DNA of 64,000 bases from Trichuris trichiura (taxonomy: Eukaryota; Nematoda; Enoplea; Trichinellida; Trichuridae), in the NCBI GenBank assembly GCA_037903355.1, contig JBAJFE010000042.1, forward strand, positions 3,856,001 to 3,920,000, written 5' to 3'. Below are positions 21,139 to 54,479 of this stretch, piece after piece; positions within the stretch are counted from its first letter, which is position 1, and each line of letters opens with the position of its first letter. The position numbers were made by a program, and so were the translations under genes. The notes under the pieces were generated by a model. It had not been told where the DNA came from. It did no database searches and worked only from the letters and a program-made list of their open reading frames with translations.

Positions 21139-23081
21139 AGTAAATCTTGCAGCGGCTTCAACGAAACCGTTATTCTTCTTGCAACCATGATGCCGCGTTC
21201 TATGGAAGGATCGTAGTCAGCAATTATATCCTTTAGGACCTGCGCTTGCCGGAAACTGCTGGCAAGCTTTCGCAGCGTCCAATCCGAGGGTGTTTAAGCT
21301 CCTGTATCTTCCTTAACATCGTCATCGCTGCGCGTAGGTGATTGCATAGATCCTCGAGTTCCTCGCTGGTGAACGGTTTCCCACAATCTTCTATGTTTTC
21401 CCTGATATCGTCTTCTATCATGTCAGAGAGAAACGCTCACTTCCCAACTCTTTGGCAATATTCACTACGTCTATGACCTTCCCATCGATGGCACCTAAGT
21501 CCTCGCATTCACTGACTGCGTCTCCCCACAAGAGCTTCCAGCAACCACTGACTGTTCTAGGCTTTATCTCGTGTACTGCTGTGTAAAAGATGACTTCGCT
21601 ATTTCACGCCGGGGAAACCGCGTTGTATAGAATCCGCAGATAACGAGGCCACGGATAAGGAGGGCCGACTGCAGATGAAGATTACGGTTCACATACGCAC
21701 GAGAAAGCGAGGCGTATGCATGTCGCGTCCTCTGTTGTCCCCTTTCGGCAATGTACGCTACATGGCAGCTCGTCACGCCTAAGCAAAACCGGTATTCCTA
21801 TCTTCCAGTGAGGAAAAGGGAACAGATAAGCGCAACGTGGGGGATGCTTCTTGGTTTGGGAGAGAGGAAGAGAGAGCAGTTTGGCCGCAGCGATTGTTGC
21901 TGCAACTTGAGTGTAGGGCGGCTGTGTGATCTATCAGTGTAGACGAAGTAAAAATTTTTTGTTTTCCTTCCTTGCGTGCGGTTACTGCAACACCCACTGG
22001 GCATTATCACATGTCCATTCCACTCAACGCCAAAAACAACGAGCAACAAGGTGCAGTCCTATTAAAAGTACAATGAGCAGCAATAATGTAGAATTTTGTT
22101 TACAACAGAAATGACAGTGACGGCCGTTAATTAATAATTCCACATGTAAGTCTCTCAACCGCTACTTTTGAGCTACTGCATATTCCCAGCTCAGCTCCGT
22201 GAGATCTGCCATAGAATTGCTCGCACTGAAGGGTGTAAGTTTTGTGATGTCCAATCCTTTGAGCAAAATCGCTGCAAAAGCTTGCCAGTATTTTCCCGCA
22301 AGCGCAAATCCTAAAGGATATGATTGCTGAATAAGATCCATCCTTGGAACGTGGCGTCATGGTTACACGAGGAATAACCGCTTCGTTGTAGCCGCTACAA
22401 GATTTATTCGATAAAGCGAAAAAAGGCAGTTACAGCTCCCTATAACAATGCTTTTAAATAAAGCTTCGGCAGCTGCGTAGTCTAACATTTTAAGGCGAGA
22501 AGTTTCGCTACCTACAAGTTCAAGAAACCGTAGGACTGGGCGTTCTCCAGGAGATCTGCGCCCACCTACAGAAAGTGGGTAAATTGATACATGATGCCTC
22601 AAACGTTTCTGCCGTAAACGTTTCGCTCTGTTTGGATGTGTCCTGTGTGATGTTCACTATTTCTGTTTAAGTGCGTCTCTATGTTTTATATTTCCTCTGC
22701 ACTATACCCATTCCGCGCACCAGTACATTGCTTAGCTCATTAAAGCAAGGTGATTCCCAGGTGTTTAAAGAAAGTGCGTCATACTTTCATCCTTTAATGT
22801 ATCTAATGGCCTGGACTCTGATGGCTAAGCCCATTGGACAAGCGCAGTCTCATTGATATCTTTATCCCGCGGCTAGATTTCGTAGTACCAAGCTTCAAGA
22901 GGTCACTAGATACGATTACCGCTGCGGAGGGAATTCAAGGGGGCAGGACGAAATACGCGGCTAGAATATAAGCTATTTGGCCTTTTTCATAGGGTATCCT
23001 ATATAACGCGGATTCAGCTTAATGCGGTAAAACGTTGAAAATTTTGGACGAATTAACCGCGGATAATAAAGGCAGACTGTA

Positions 23082-23430
23082 TTTAAAAAAAGACTGCGCT
23101 TATTGAGCTTCCAAAAACTAATCTTATCCTTTTATCTGCAGAAAACTGTTATTGAGCAATGTTTCTTTGCATTACGTCACTGACATCGTTCCATTCGCTT
23201 GTACGGTTGATATCTGTCCATTATTTTCCAGCATTTCGTGGTGTAACAATTGATTGCCTTCTCAGTAAACGGTTGAACAGTAAAATAGCAAGAGTCACAG
23301 CACAAAGATAAGAAACTCATTAGAATTCCCAAGCGACTGCCTTTACCCTGAATATACGGACAACCCATGACTAATGAGCATTCTTCTAATAGTGTACCTT
23401 TCTCAAGTTTACATGTACTGGACATCTGAA
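23082..23430. other. no gene recognised
   Basis: Anonymous sequence between two fold-back elements. Confidence 0.4.
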
Positions 23431-23439
23431 GAACAGGTC

Positions 23440-24110
23440 ACGGTCGGTAATGGACAATTCGCGGCCAGGACCAGTCGACGCGAAACAATTCGCTATCAGA
23501 ATAAGTCGCCATGGCGAACTTTTTGGCAGCAACTCGCCGCGGCTGGTTCCGTTCTTTTCTATTCTTTTTTGGCCGTTTTGACGCGGCCATTACGGTAAGT
23601 GAATGCGACGTTCAGTTGGATTTGCTGCGCTGTTACGAGGTACAACGTTTTGCTTATACTAAGTAGAAACAAGGGAAGAAAAACATAGATGTTCTTGCTT
23701 GGGTCCTTGTGCTGCTGTGCATGAATATTGCCCAGTATAAAGGGAGCAAACTACTAAATGACATCCGATATAAATTGCAGTAGATGGACTGATTCATCCA
23801 ACAAGCAAGAACAACGACGTTTTTCTTTCCCTGTTTCTACTTGGCATAAGCAAAATGTTGTTTGTACCTTGTAACAGCGCAGCAAGTCCAACTGAAGACG
23901 GCATGCACTTACCGTCATGGCCGCGTCAAAACTACCGTAACGCAGAATAGAGAAGAACGGAACCAGCCGCAGCGAGTTGGTATCAAAAAGTTCGCCACGG
24001 CGACTTGGCGGCGGTAAGTTGCCCGGCGACGAGTTGGCTGCGAAGAGTTGCCGGGTTTCGAATTGTCCCGGCGGTGAGTTGGCGACGGTGAATTGTCTTG
24101 TACCCTCATG
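23440..24110. repeat. fold-back MITE with short repeated modules
   Basis: Arms 23445-23690 and 23815-24100 are inverted copies. Examples are GCGAACTTTTTGGCAGCAAC against its complement near 23980, and ATGTTCTTGCTTGGG against its complement near 23800. The outer parts contain repeated modules built on ACAATTCGC and CAACTCGCCGC (read in one orientation), spaced about 15-20 nt apart. No coding sequence. Confidence 0.7.
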
Positions 24111-24371
24111 GCCGCATGGCCTCTGCATCTAGTAAGAATCCTTTTTGTTTCCAGTTGATGGTCAGTGTAAGTTATTTTTAAAGGCGACTAAGCGAAAGAA
24201 CATTTACTTTTAAGCAGTTGCTTAACGATAGAACATTTTAAAGCGTTAAAACATGTTGAAAGTAAATAGAAACGAGTGGTTTAGTTGCAGGAAAAAGGAT
24301 AATGACCAACCGGTTTTCTTCCAACAGTTAGTGAAAAACTAACCGTTGGTCGGACGACTCACTATTCCGTA

Positions 24372-25478
24372 ATGGATATAAGCATTGCAGAGGAACTTAA
24401 CGAACAGCCGTCGACAAATGCACAGTATATGACTGCATCAGTAGGCGCTGCGTGTACACCTAAAAAGGCGGGTTTCCTAGCCATACAAAATTTAATAAGC
24501 CTTCCTGTTGTGTACTGCATCAAACAGTCAGAAGCCAAGCAGTTTGAAATTTTACCTGCCCTTGGCTTAGTGGATCCATACGCCATACGGTTTGTGCGCA
24601 TCACGGTAGCAGAAAAGTTGACCGTACCGTTCAATAAGAATGTTAAAGTGAACGTTTATTCAGTCATCGCGCCAAGGCGGATGGATGCCCACAGCGACAT
24701 AAAAGCAACAGAAATATGGAAAACGACGAAGACCAGCGAGAAGAGAGTTCAAAGCATAAGTATCTGTCCAGGGATTAAAATGCATGCTGAGCGTTCAGTT
24801 GCCACAGTGGATCAATCATTGCGCAAAACGAAATCTGCTAAAGCCACCAAACAGCTTCCAAAGGAAAAGGATAAGTTAGGCGGATTTCTTAAAGCAAACA
24901 TTGGCACAGGCCTTTTGGATGAGCACTGCTCACCGAAAAACAATCTGGTTCTTGCTCCGACTTCTGGTATAACAAACCAGCGTTTTCATGCAAACGACGA
25001 CATGTTTAACTACTTTACTTCCCCAGCTTACAAAAATGATGCATGGGATGCAAGAACAATAGAACTCCTTAAAGAGGCACAAAGAGACTTGAGAGCAAGT
25101 CACGCTGAACGAGAAAAAAAGGTTGTTAGATCGCTTGGCTCAGGGGAAGATGGTAAGTGTATTGACAAATTTTATGAAGAAGAAAACATATGCATAAACC
25201 GGAAGATAACAGGAATAGCGACCCCGGAAGGAACTAGCCGATGTCTGACTTCAGAACCAGACCAGCACAGTTCGCTTTGTTCTCTGGGAACTTTAGACAC
25301 GATGTCCAGAAAATCGTTAACAACTAGTGAGGTTGGAAGGAGTTTTGCGACGCAGACGGAGTCTGCACCTTTGGGAGCATCTAATACGCCTCGCAATCCT
25401 TCGTGGTTGCACTTGGTGCTTATAGTAATAGTTGCAATATTAATAGCGTATATTCTTCTTAACAGAACTCATCACTAA
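24372..25478 (+). CDS. MSP-domain, tail-anchored (VAP-like) protein
   Basis: Single exon, 368 aa. Residues about 30-115 read as an MSP (major sperm protein) beta-sandwich: FLAIQNLISLPVVYCIKQSE, then FEILPALGLVDPYAIRFVRI, then KVNVYSVIAPRRM with TEIWKTTK. Known VAP/MOSPD proteins use such a domain to bind FFAT-type motifs at ER contact sites. The middle 200 residues are polar, with a helical Lys/Glu/Arg stretch (ELLKEAQRDLRASHAEREKK). The C-terminus, LHLVLIVIVAILIAYILLN, is a single membrane anchor with a four- to five-residue tail, the VAP layout. The start is the first ATG after an upstream stop. No FFAT-contact residue was checked. It could be a divergent VAP or a worm-specific MSP protein. 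Confidence 0.65.
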   Translation: MDISIAEELNEQPSTNAQYMTASVGAACTPKKAGFLAIQNLISLPVVYCIKQSEAKQFEILPALGLVDPYAIRFVRITVAEKLTVPFNKNVKVNVYSVIAPRRMDAHSDIKATEIWKTTKTSEKRVQSISICPGIKMHAERSVATVDQSLRKTKSAKATKQLPKEKDKLGGFLKANIGTGLLDEHCSPKNNLVLAPTSGITNQRFHANDDMFNYFTSPAYKNDAWDARTIELLKEAQRDLRASHAEREKKVVRSLGSGEDGKCIDKFYEEENICINRKITGIATPEGTSRCLTSEPDQHSSLCSLGTLDTMSRKSLTTSEVGRSFATQTESAPLGASNTPRNPSWLHLVLIVIVAILIAYILLNRTHH

Positions 25479-25759
25479 CCTTAAGTGCATGCGAATGAGA
25501 GCACATTTCCATGCTGCGAAGCTTAAAATGGGATATTCATTTCTTCTACAAGAGAAAAATATGCTTAATCACTAAGCCTACCTAATGAAAAATAAAATAA
25601 TACAAACCCATCACGTCACACTTCTTGCGACATTCGTATAGCGGCAAGACTTTTATGCGTGTCATCACATCTACATCTCGATAACAATGAAAGGAAGCAT
25701 CTTAAACAAGAAGCGTTGCAACTTAGACTGGGACGATGTAAATGTCAAACTAGAGTAGA

Positions 25760-26040
25760 GATGATAAATCAATGACTCTCAAGGAAGCGATGGAAGAGAA
25801 GAGGCGGTGAAGGTGATACAGCATGCCCAGGCTCTTCTGGAAGGCCAAAGGTTACGTTGAACGGTAGACACTCGACTGTGATCGGTTCAGCGTCAAACGG
25901 CTTCAGAAGGCTAACAGACCATGAAATAAAAGTGGTCGTGGCCGAATCAGCACTTTGGGCTCCCTAACCGATCCCGTGAAACCGATGTTGGAAGACGCGG
26001 GTCCAAATGGTGCTTGCGACGTTTGGAAGGCACTGGCGAG
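25760..26040. repeat. dispersed repeat, copy 1
   Basis: Shares a diverged block with 30530-30790: TCAATGACTCTCAAGG, then CGTGGCCGAATCAGCACTTTGG, CCAACCGATC-like and GGTGCT segments in the same order. Length about 270 bp. Family unknown. Confidence 0.5.
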
Positions 26041-26149
26041 AAGAAGAACGAGAAGCTATGTGATAAACCCGCTAAATTTTCTTTATGCACTGGCGTTTTG
26101 CTAATGTTTGCTAAGTGCACGGATTCCCGTTGAAAAGGTTGTGCATGGG

Positions 26150-26410
26150 TCTTTTCTCACTCGTCCCCCCCCCCCCCCGTTTTTTTGGCGGCAACTTCAA
26201 AGGAAGGACAAGTGGGTACTGTAGGTCTGCCGGCCGTCCTGTCCTGCCCTAGGCTAAGTCTAAGCCTACACACAAGGTGTGATGGTCCATTGTCCAGTAA
26301 CCCGCACTAAGACGTCCCTCCTGTTGTTCCGCTGACTCGTGTTATCGTCGCGTATTACCCATTGATATTGCCGCCTGCTCTTGCGGGAGGGGGAGACGAG
26401 TGAGGAAAGA
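26150..26410. repeat. MITE C, related to the TTAGGC-bearing family
   Basis: Begins with TCACTCGTC and a run of about 17 C, ends GGGGGAGACGAGTGAGG, so the ends are inverted repeats. Inside are TTGGCGGCAACTTCAAAGG and CCTGCCCTAGGCTAAG plus CTAAGCC, as in MITEs A and B. Shorter and diverged. Confidence 0.55.
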
Positions 26411-27740
26411 TTCAGTAAACTTCTGCTCACCTGATAAACGTAATTACCAGCCTAATGTTGATGTTTTATTAATGTTAGTACAAGAACTGAAAGTTTCCAA
26501 ACGGATAGGTTTGATAAAAGTAAAGAAAAACGGATTTAATAAAGAAAGGGGAGAAAACAAGGCCATTTAAGAGAGTCCCTGACTTACGATAGGTTCGCTA
26601 GCGGCGGAACACATTCGCTTTGGAGCCGAATTCGAACTGGATATACCTAAACTAGCGACGCCTAAGGTCATGCCCATTCTTTTCCAGCTTCGAAATTGCC
26701 GTCGCCCCATCGGATAAACCGAACCGGCTGACGGCGCAAAAATTGGCGGGAAATCTCTACTGAGGACTGTTGTTCTTTTCCTCACCAATTCTTGGCACTG
26801 ACTGTTACAAGTGGAACTGTTCTCTGGAGCACCGGCAATTTCGTTGCCATCCCTTGCTTCTGCACAACAGATCTTCGCATACAAAGAAAATTTTAAGCGT
26901 AAAACTTCATTTGTTCAGACTTAGTCCTTATTATAGCATTACTTCGAAGAACAAGAAGCGTGCAGGCCAACTATCCGCTGAATATTAGGCCGCACTGATG
27001 TGACCCCTTGATCGTAAATCGCCCCGATTGACTACTTCGAAGTGATTCAACTTTCTTCGTGACGAGATCTGTAGCAACTCTAAAACCATACTGTACAAAT
27101 GATTAAGAGAGGACAGCGATCAGTAACTTCATCGCTGCATCCAAGGCAGGATAATGTACTGGAATTTCTTCGTGAAGCCAGTATCGCGCCAGAGACGTGC
27201 TTGTGCTAATGACAGCCTAATGACGCCCATTAGCAATTATTTTGCTCTAACATCCATGTTAGCTAGTACGGGGAAACTCCCACAACTGGTCAACGGCGTT
27301 CAGCACCCGTTACGACACAGGACATGAAAATTCCATCGGTTTGCTTGCCCTCACTGTGGCTCCACTACCTTCATGTGGGCTCTCGTCTGCGGACCGACGA
27401 CGTTCGGCCAGCGGTTAATACTCAAGTGCATATAACCCTGGCTTGCCAAACCGATATATCCTCTCCGCTTGACCGTAATGTCGTAGTGCCTGAGAAGAAC
27501 ATTTCGCTTAATTAGTGACATCATGGTATGCCTGCTGCGGTCTTTCTTGAGTGTGAGAGACCAAACGAGTCCCATTTCGCAGCACACATGGAACAGATGA
27601 ACCACTCTTGGAGGGGCATCATGCCTTGGCTGAATTTTCGCTTGCAGAAACGCACTCATTCATGTGCCTTTTGACTTGACCCCGCTTGGCGCACGATTAA
27701 CTAGACACACGTCATGTTCTGCGCTAATCACATTAGGTAG
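26411..27740. other. no gene recognised
   Basis: Several short overlapping frames on both strands, none recognisable. Confidence 0.4.
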
Positions 27741-28287
27741 TTAGGTCACGCTTGCCTTTCGCCCTTTGACCGTCGACCATAGGTTTACTTTACCACATGC
27801 AATGGCGGCAAACGGTGTTGTCTATTTCGTCCTGAGTTTCATTCGCCGTTGTTCATTGCTTTTGGTTCGCTTTCCCGTTCAAACTTTTTGCCTTTGGTTT
27901 ATATATGTTGTCTATCTCCTTTGGTTCACAGCCTTTGCTTTGCGGCCGTTCGTTCAATTCCCAAAATTCAGCGCGCTAGGGTTCCTGCCTTCACTCCATC
28001 GATTGTTTGCCAGATAAGCACCACTGGTTAACAGGCTTAAACGTGCCATACTTGATTCAGTGGATCTGGTTCGCTGCTGTCATCTTGCTGACATTTGCTC
28101 AATTCCCTGGCTTCACTGCCTTCTGTTCTGTCAGACTTATCCGTCGTATGGTAGATCTTCTATGGCTTTTCCCATTTTTTATCTGTGGTGGTCTCTGTAA
28201 TCAAACGACACAACTACTCTACCAACAGATGGATGAGCCGTTATTAAAAAAAATTGTACAGAACCAATACACTCAACTTTATTTCAG

Positions 28288-28320
28288 AGCTTTCCGAACG
28301 CCCTAGTTCCGTCGTCAGTG
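28288..28320 (-). ncRNA. hammerhead-like ribozyme motif, copy e (PLE2 type)
   Basis: Minus strand: CUGACGA (28318-28312), C, stem GGAAC with partner GUUCG (four pairs) around loop UAGGGC, then GAAA and GCUCUG. Same layout as the PLE1 type with a different stem sequence. Confidence 0.45.
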
Positions 28321-28342
28321 AGAGAGAGATGCTCAATCCTCC

Positions 28343-28376
28343 AACTGACGGCGGAACTAGGGCGTTCGGAAAGCTC
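28343..28376 (+). ncRNA. hammerhead-like ribozyme motif, copy f (PLE2 type)
   Basis: Inverted partner of copy e: CUGACGG (28345-28351, last core base changed), C, GGAAC-UAGGGC-GUUCG, then GAAA. Probably inactive if a ribozyme. Confidence 0.35.
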
Positions 28377-29008
28377 TGAAATAAAGTTGAGTGTATTGGT
28401 TCTGTACAGTTTTTCTTAATAACGGCTCATCCGTCCGTTGGTAGAGCAATTGTTTCGTTTAATTACAGAGACCAACACAGGCACAAATAAAAGGGAAAAG
28501 CCGTAGAAGACCTACTAACCATGAAACATCATTTCGTTACGAAGCATTCTGTTTTCAAGATTTATCCGTCGGTGAATGGTTCATGACGCAGCATTCACCA
28601 CTGCATTTTTCTGTTTTGTTTCCTGCTGTCTTTAGTCCTTCGAGCATAGTTCGCCAGCTTTGATTCGTTGCTTACTCGTTCGGGTAAATTGTCCTGGTTC
28701 GTTTCCCCTAGTTTAACTCTTCATGCATTGGTTATTCGCTGTCATTTTGCTGGAACACGTAAGCGGTGGAGTAAAGGTAGAAATTTTAGCGCAACGAAAT
28801 GGAGAAGTTTAGCGAACGACCGCAAAGTTAACTGGAGTGAATCAGAACCCTTAAACGGGACCAAAGAGATTGAAAGGTAAGCGAACCAAAAGCAACGAAC
28901 ACACAGCAACGGATGAACAATGCCGAAACAACTACACAGTAAAACAACAGGGCCTTTGCCGACATTGCCAAAGTAAATTAAAGCTATGGCCGGCAAAAGA
29001 CAAGCGTT

Positions 29009-29800
29009 CCCTAAGCATCAAGTTGACCCCTGTTCAGTTCAGTGATTTCGCTGTTCCGACAGCTTTAACTACAGATACTAACAGAACAACTGGAAAAAAC
29101 GTGAAAAACATTCATCAATGAAACCAGTCTTAAAACCGCCTACATCCAAGACCTCAGCGCAGCCAGTCTCCGCAATGACTCGGAAGCATTCGCCCAATGA
29201 AAACAGCGTTAAAGTAATGTAAACGAGAGTTGCGTTTCTCCGCAATTTTGCACAGTTACAGTATGGCTGATGAGTGCCTGCAGAGTTGATCCAAATTGCC
29301 TTCATGAAATTAAAGTGCATAAACAAACGGCCCAGAATGTTGACCCAGAAGCTTTGACTGGTTAATTTTAGATAATCAAATAAGATTGAAACGCCTTGAA
29401 AGTAAAAAGACCTGCAAATCAAAAACTCTTACTGTTTGTTGAAGTATGGCTTGTATGAATAATTTTAGTGTGAACGCCCGTTTTTCTTCACATAGTATTT
29501 AAGTTTCGTTACAAGTTTTCCACTTGCAAATATTAATTCAAGCTAGTTCATGCCAAAATAGCGCTTCATGAATTAGTTAAATCCTTTTGACCAACAAGTT
29601 GGACTGAACAACGCGGTTTCACCGCGATAACTTAAATCTAAGATGCCTTTGCATGAAGAGGAACTTCTTTATGGATCGCTGGATTGTCCTGTACCATTAC
29701 TTGCCGATTAAATTACCAATAAAAATGCTCTACTTACGAAATTGTTATTGCGCAAAAGTAGCTTAACTAAATTTGTTTTGTAGTGCCATCTGCTGCAAAA
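29009..29800. other. no gene recognised; 5' flank of the C2CD5-like gene
   Basis: No repeat or exon recognised. A promoter or upstream exon of the next gene may lie here but nothing diagnostic is visible. Confidence 0.4.
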
Positions 29801-29807
29801 TCTGTTG

Positions 29808-51611
<21,804 letters not shown>

Positions 51612-52183
51612 TTGATGCTTCAAAATCTTATTGAAAGACATGATGTACTTTGTCTTGGCCATTTGCTTTGTTGTCAAGGCCCATTTTAGCAACTAGCATT
51701 TAGCTGTGCACCTGTTTGCTGACCTGGACAGTATAATGCAAAACCATTTTTTATAGCCAATCAATTAGGTGAGTGGTGGGTATTTATTCGAGACGTCGAA
51801 CATACAATCCTTTTCTTAGACTCTCGGACAGTTGTGCTGTGACGTTGTTGCAAATTTTAATCAACGAAAAACAATAAGATTTCCGCTCATAAAAGAAGTC
51901 GCGAACACTTCATAGCCCTATCCGGAGTACATACTACTTAATATTTGGTTTGTGACTGAACTGTGAAACTCTTTGACTCTTATTGCTGCTAAAGCATAAT
52001 TCCACAGCGAGAGTGGGTCCGGTGTTTTGTTACTAAAACGCCTAAAATTGAACATTCCAGTAGAATAACTAATCTTTCTTTTCTCATGGCTTTCTGGGGA
52101 TTGACTTCAGAAGCTCAGAACCTTGCGCTGAAGGGCACTGAAATGGAACATATTCGTTTTAAAATGTCTCAGTATTGCAAAAT
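51612..52183. other. 3' flank of C2CD5, nothing recognised
   Basis: No feature recognised apart from the adjoining Tigger element. Confidence 0.4.
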
Positions 52184-52185
52184 TA

Positions 52186-54476
52186 CAGTGGAACTTTCGA
52201 AGTTGACCGAACTTTGACAAGTTGGTTGGTCAGCACTTAAATATGCGCAAGGACAATTTCTGTACGTTGACTACCTCCGTAGGTGGGGAGTTGACTGCTT
52301 TAGCCGTGATCTGGTATATGGACGCAATGCTAATTTGCTCTCTGTAAGTTGACCGCCTCAGTTTGCTTTGCGTCAGTCGCTAGGAGTTGTTAAACGACGG
52401 TGCCTGAATGTGCTACCTATTACTCAACACAGCGAAATTTTTCATTACTGAGCGTTGGAAATTCCTGGTAACAGAACCGGCTCCGTCGCTTTGACGATGC
52501 TTCTTTTATGCTTGCCGGCGCAGCTTGTGCATTTTCTCGTTTAGACGACCTCACACCTAGGCGTCAACAGCATTCTCCCATGGCGCAAAATGTGACGAAT
52601 CGAGCCTACTTGTATTCGTTCGCGTAGAGCTCAGTTCTATTCACTCGCTTTGCTGTACCCGTGCGGGACGTGTCTTCGCGAGTAAAGATATTCCGGCTTA
52701 GGCAGTAATAGCTACCAAGCTGGTTACAGTTTGCACTATGGCCGAATGGAAAGAACCGAGGGAGGTGACACTGAAAGAAAAAGTGCATCATATCCGCTTT
52801 CTCGATGCCAATAGTCAAAGGAAGACAGCGGAACGGTTCCATGTCGGCAAGACTAGCGTTAGCAACATCCGAAGACATAAACGTGCGTACTTGGAAAGAT
52901 GTGATGAGGAAGGCGGAAATGCGCAGCGAAAAAGGAGGAGAACCTCCCTCGACCAAGTCAATGAAGCAGCATTAAATTAGTTTAGCAAATGAGAGCAGCT
53001 AATGCACGGTTCTCTGGCCCAATGGTCCAGAAAGTTGCTAGAAGATTTGTCGTGGAATTCAGGTTGGCAGGTTTCCAAGCATCAAGCGGTTGGCTCGAAA
53101 GTTCAAGCTCTGTCATAAAATTTCTCAGAAGATCTTATGTGGCGAGTCTAACGAAGCTCTTGTCGAGATCTTGGAAGACAGTATCGCGAAGTTTTGTTAT
53201 TTCGCCAGTGGCTTGAAGGAGGAAGATATGTTCATTGCTGATGAATGCGGCTTATTCTTCAAAGCGATGTCTGGTAGAAGCCTTCTACTAAAAGGGGACG
53301 AATGCAAAAGCGGGAAACTTTAAAGAACGCTTCACTGTGCTTCTTTGCGCTAGCGCAACTCGGGAGAAATTCAAGCCATTGGTGATTGTTAGGTCAACGA
53401 AACCCTGCGCATTAAAGAACTTGAGGTCTGACGACTTCCTTGTAACTTGGAGATCAGATAAATTCGCCTGGACGAGAGCCACTATACTCGAGGAGTGGGT
53501 AAGAAGTGTCGGCTGACAGATGAAGCTAATGAAACGATCCATCTTATTGGTAGTAGACAATTCTCCTAGCCAACGCCGCGTGAAGCACGTCACAAACGGC
53601 ACGTTGAAGTTCCTGCCTCCAAACACTTTTTCAAAAGCTCAGTCTTTAGATCAAGAAGTAAGTAAGACATTTAAAGCGAAATACAGGGCCTATCTTCTGC
53701 AGTGGATAAATAGGAAAGCAGGTCATCAGCTCGTCTGTGGGAGCGACTTCGATTGCTGCGTCCATTAATGCTTTGGACGCCCTAATTCGGCTTAATTCTT
53801 CCTGGAATAAGGTTCAACCGAAGGTAATAAGGAAATGCTTTAGGAGAGCTAAATTCGTCAGTGACGAAGAGGATGATATCATGTTTCAGCCCGATTGCCC
53901 GACTCGTGAAGCAGAGATTGAATTAGTAGATTTCGAAGATTTCATGGCAAGTGATGATGAGGTGGCCGCCTCTACCGAACCTGAGCCACAAGCAATCTTC
54001 CAATCTATACTAGCCGAAGCGGGAGTGAGCGTAGAAGCAAGTGATGCAGGAGATGACGCGGAGGGCGAAAGTGACCATGAAACGGAAATGGTACAAAAGC
54101 TGAAAGAAGAAGACGGCGGGCGCCTGTTATCGCAGCTGAAGTGTTTTGCCTTCTAAAAATGCTGAGATATACTAAGTAGGGTAGCTAGCGTGGAGGCCAC
54201 CCTTACCGCTTATGTTTGTAGTAAGAACAAGCACAAGAGTAGAATTGACATCTTTTTGAGGATGCATTCTAGCCTCTAAAAAACCGTATACATGGTTTTA
54301 CAGTGACGTTATTTTTATGCACCTCGCCATTTAATGGACTTCCAATAGATGCTGTGCAACAGAATAAAACGCGTACAGGTACTAATCTATTCAGCGGAGC
54401 CACTTATACCCACAGCCTGCCTATGTTGACCAGTTTTCTCCAGTCCGTTGGATGGTCAAGTTCCTGAGGTTCAGCT
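52186..54476 (+). mobile_element. Tigger/pogo DNA transposon, decayed, copy 2
   Basis: 2291 bp between TA dinucleotides; left end CAGTGGAACTTTCGAAGTTG, right end ATGGTCAAGTTCCTGAGGTT(CAGCTG). Same family as 35600-37859 in opposite orientation. Transposase on plus strand. Confidence 0.88.
52738..54156 (+). pseudogene. Tigger/pogo DDE transposase, decayed, copy 2
   Basis: Pieces: 52738-52980 with an N-terminal HTH (EKVHHIRFLDANSQRKTAER), 53090-53323 (FIADECGLFFKAMSG with the first Asp), 53520-53768 (LLVVDNSPSQ with the second Asp, QSLDQEVSKTFKAKYR), 53737-54156 (C-terminus with an acidic tail ending LKCFAF). At least three frameshifts or stops between them. Together with copy 1 it would allow a consensus of the family to be judged, but neither copy is functional. 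Confidence 0.85.
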
Positions 54477-54479
54477 GTA

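Larger units (their letters stand above)
16568..23079. mobile_element. large TA-flanked fold-back DNA element with nested insertions
   Basis: The terminal sequence CAGTCGGGCTTCG..CACGGTTAATTCGG at 16568 is mirrored by CCGCGGATAATAAAGGCAGACTG ending at 23079, each next to a TA dinucleotide. This is the pattern of Tc1/mariner-pogo elements. Arms continue inward: 16568-16875 plus 20405-20787 plus 21147-21275 on the left, and 22260-23079 on the right. The left arm is interrupted by PLE1 and by a MITE. Both insertions are absent from the right arm, which therefore serves as the empty site. The roughly 1-kb centre (21275-22260) has only short frames and no recognised transposase. Confidence 0.75.
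27745..29008. repeat. fold-back element with a nested hammerhead palindrome
   Basis: Outer arms are inverted copies: ACGCTTGCCTTTCGCC..TTTACTTTACCACATGCAATG..TTGCTTTTGGTTCGCTT on the left and the complement at 28870-29008 on the right. In the middle, 28140-28320 and 28343-28520 form a second, tighter palindrome of the PLE2 type. Ends resemble pogo-class inverted termini but were not fixed. Confidence 0.6.

Noticed and set aside
28288..28376. Rho-independent terminator-like hairpin
   Set aside because: The hairpin is the centre of a transposon palindrome in a eukaryotic genome; bacterial terminators do not apply.
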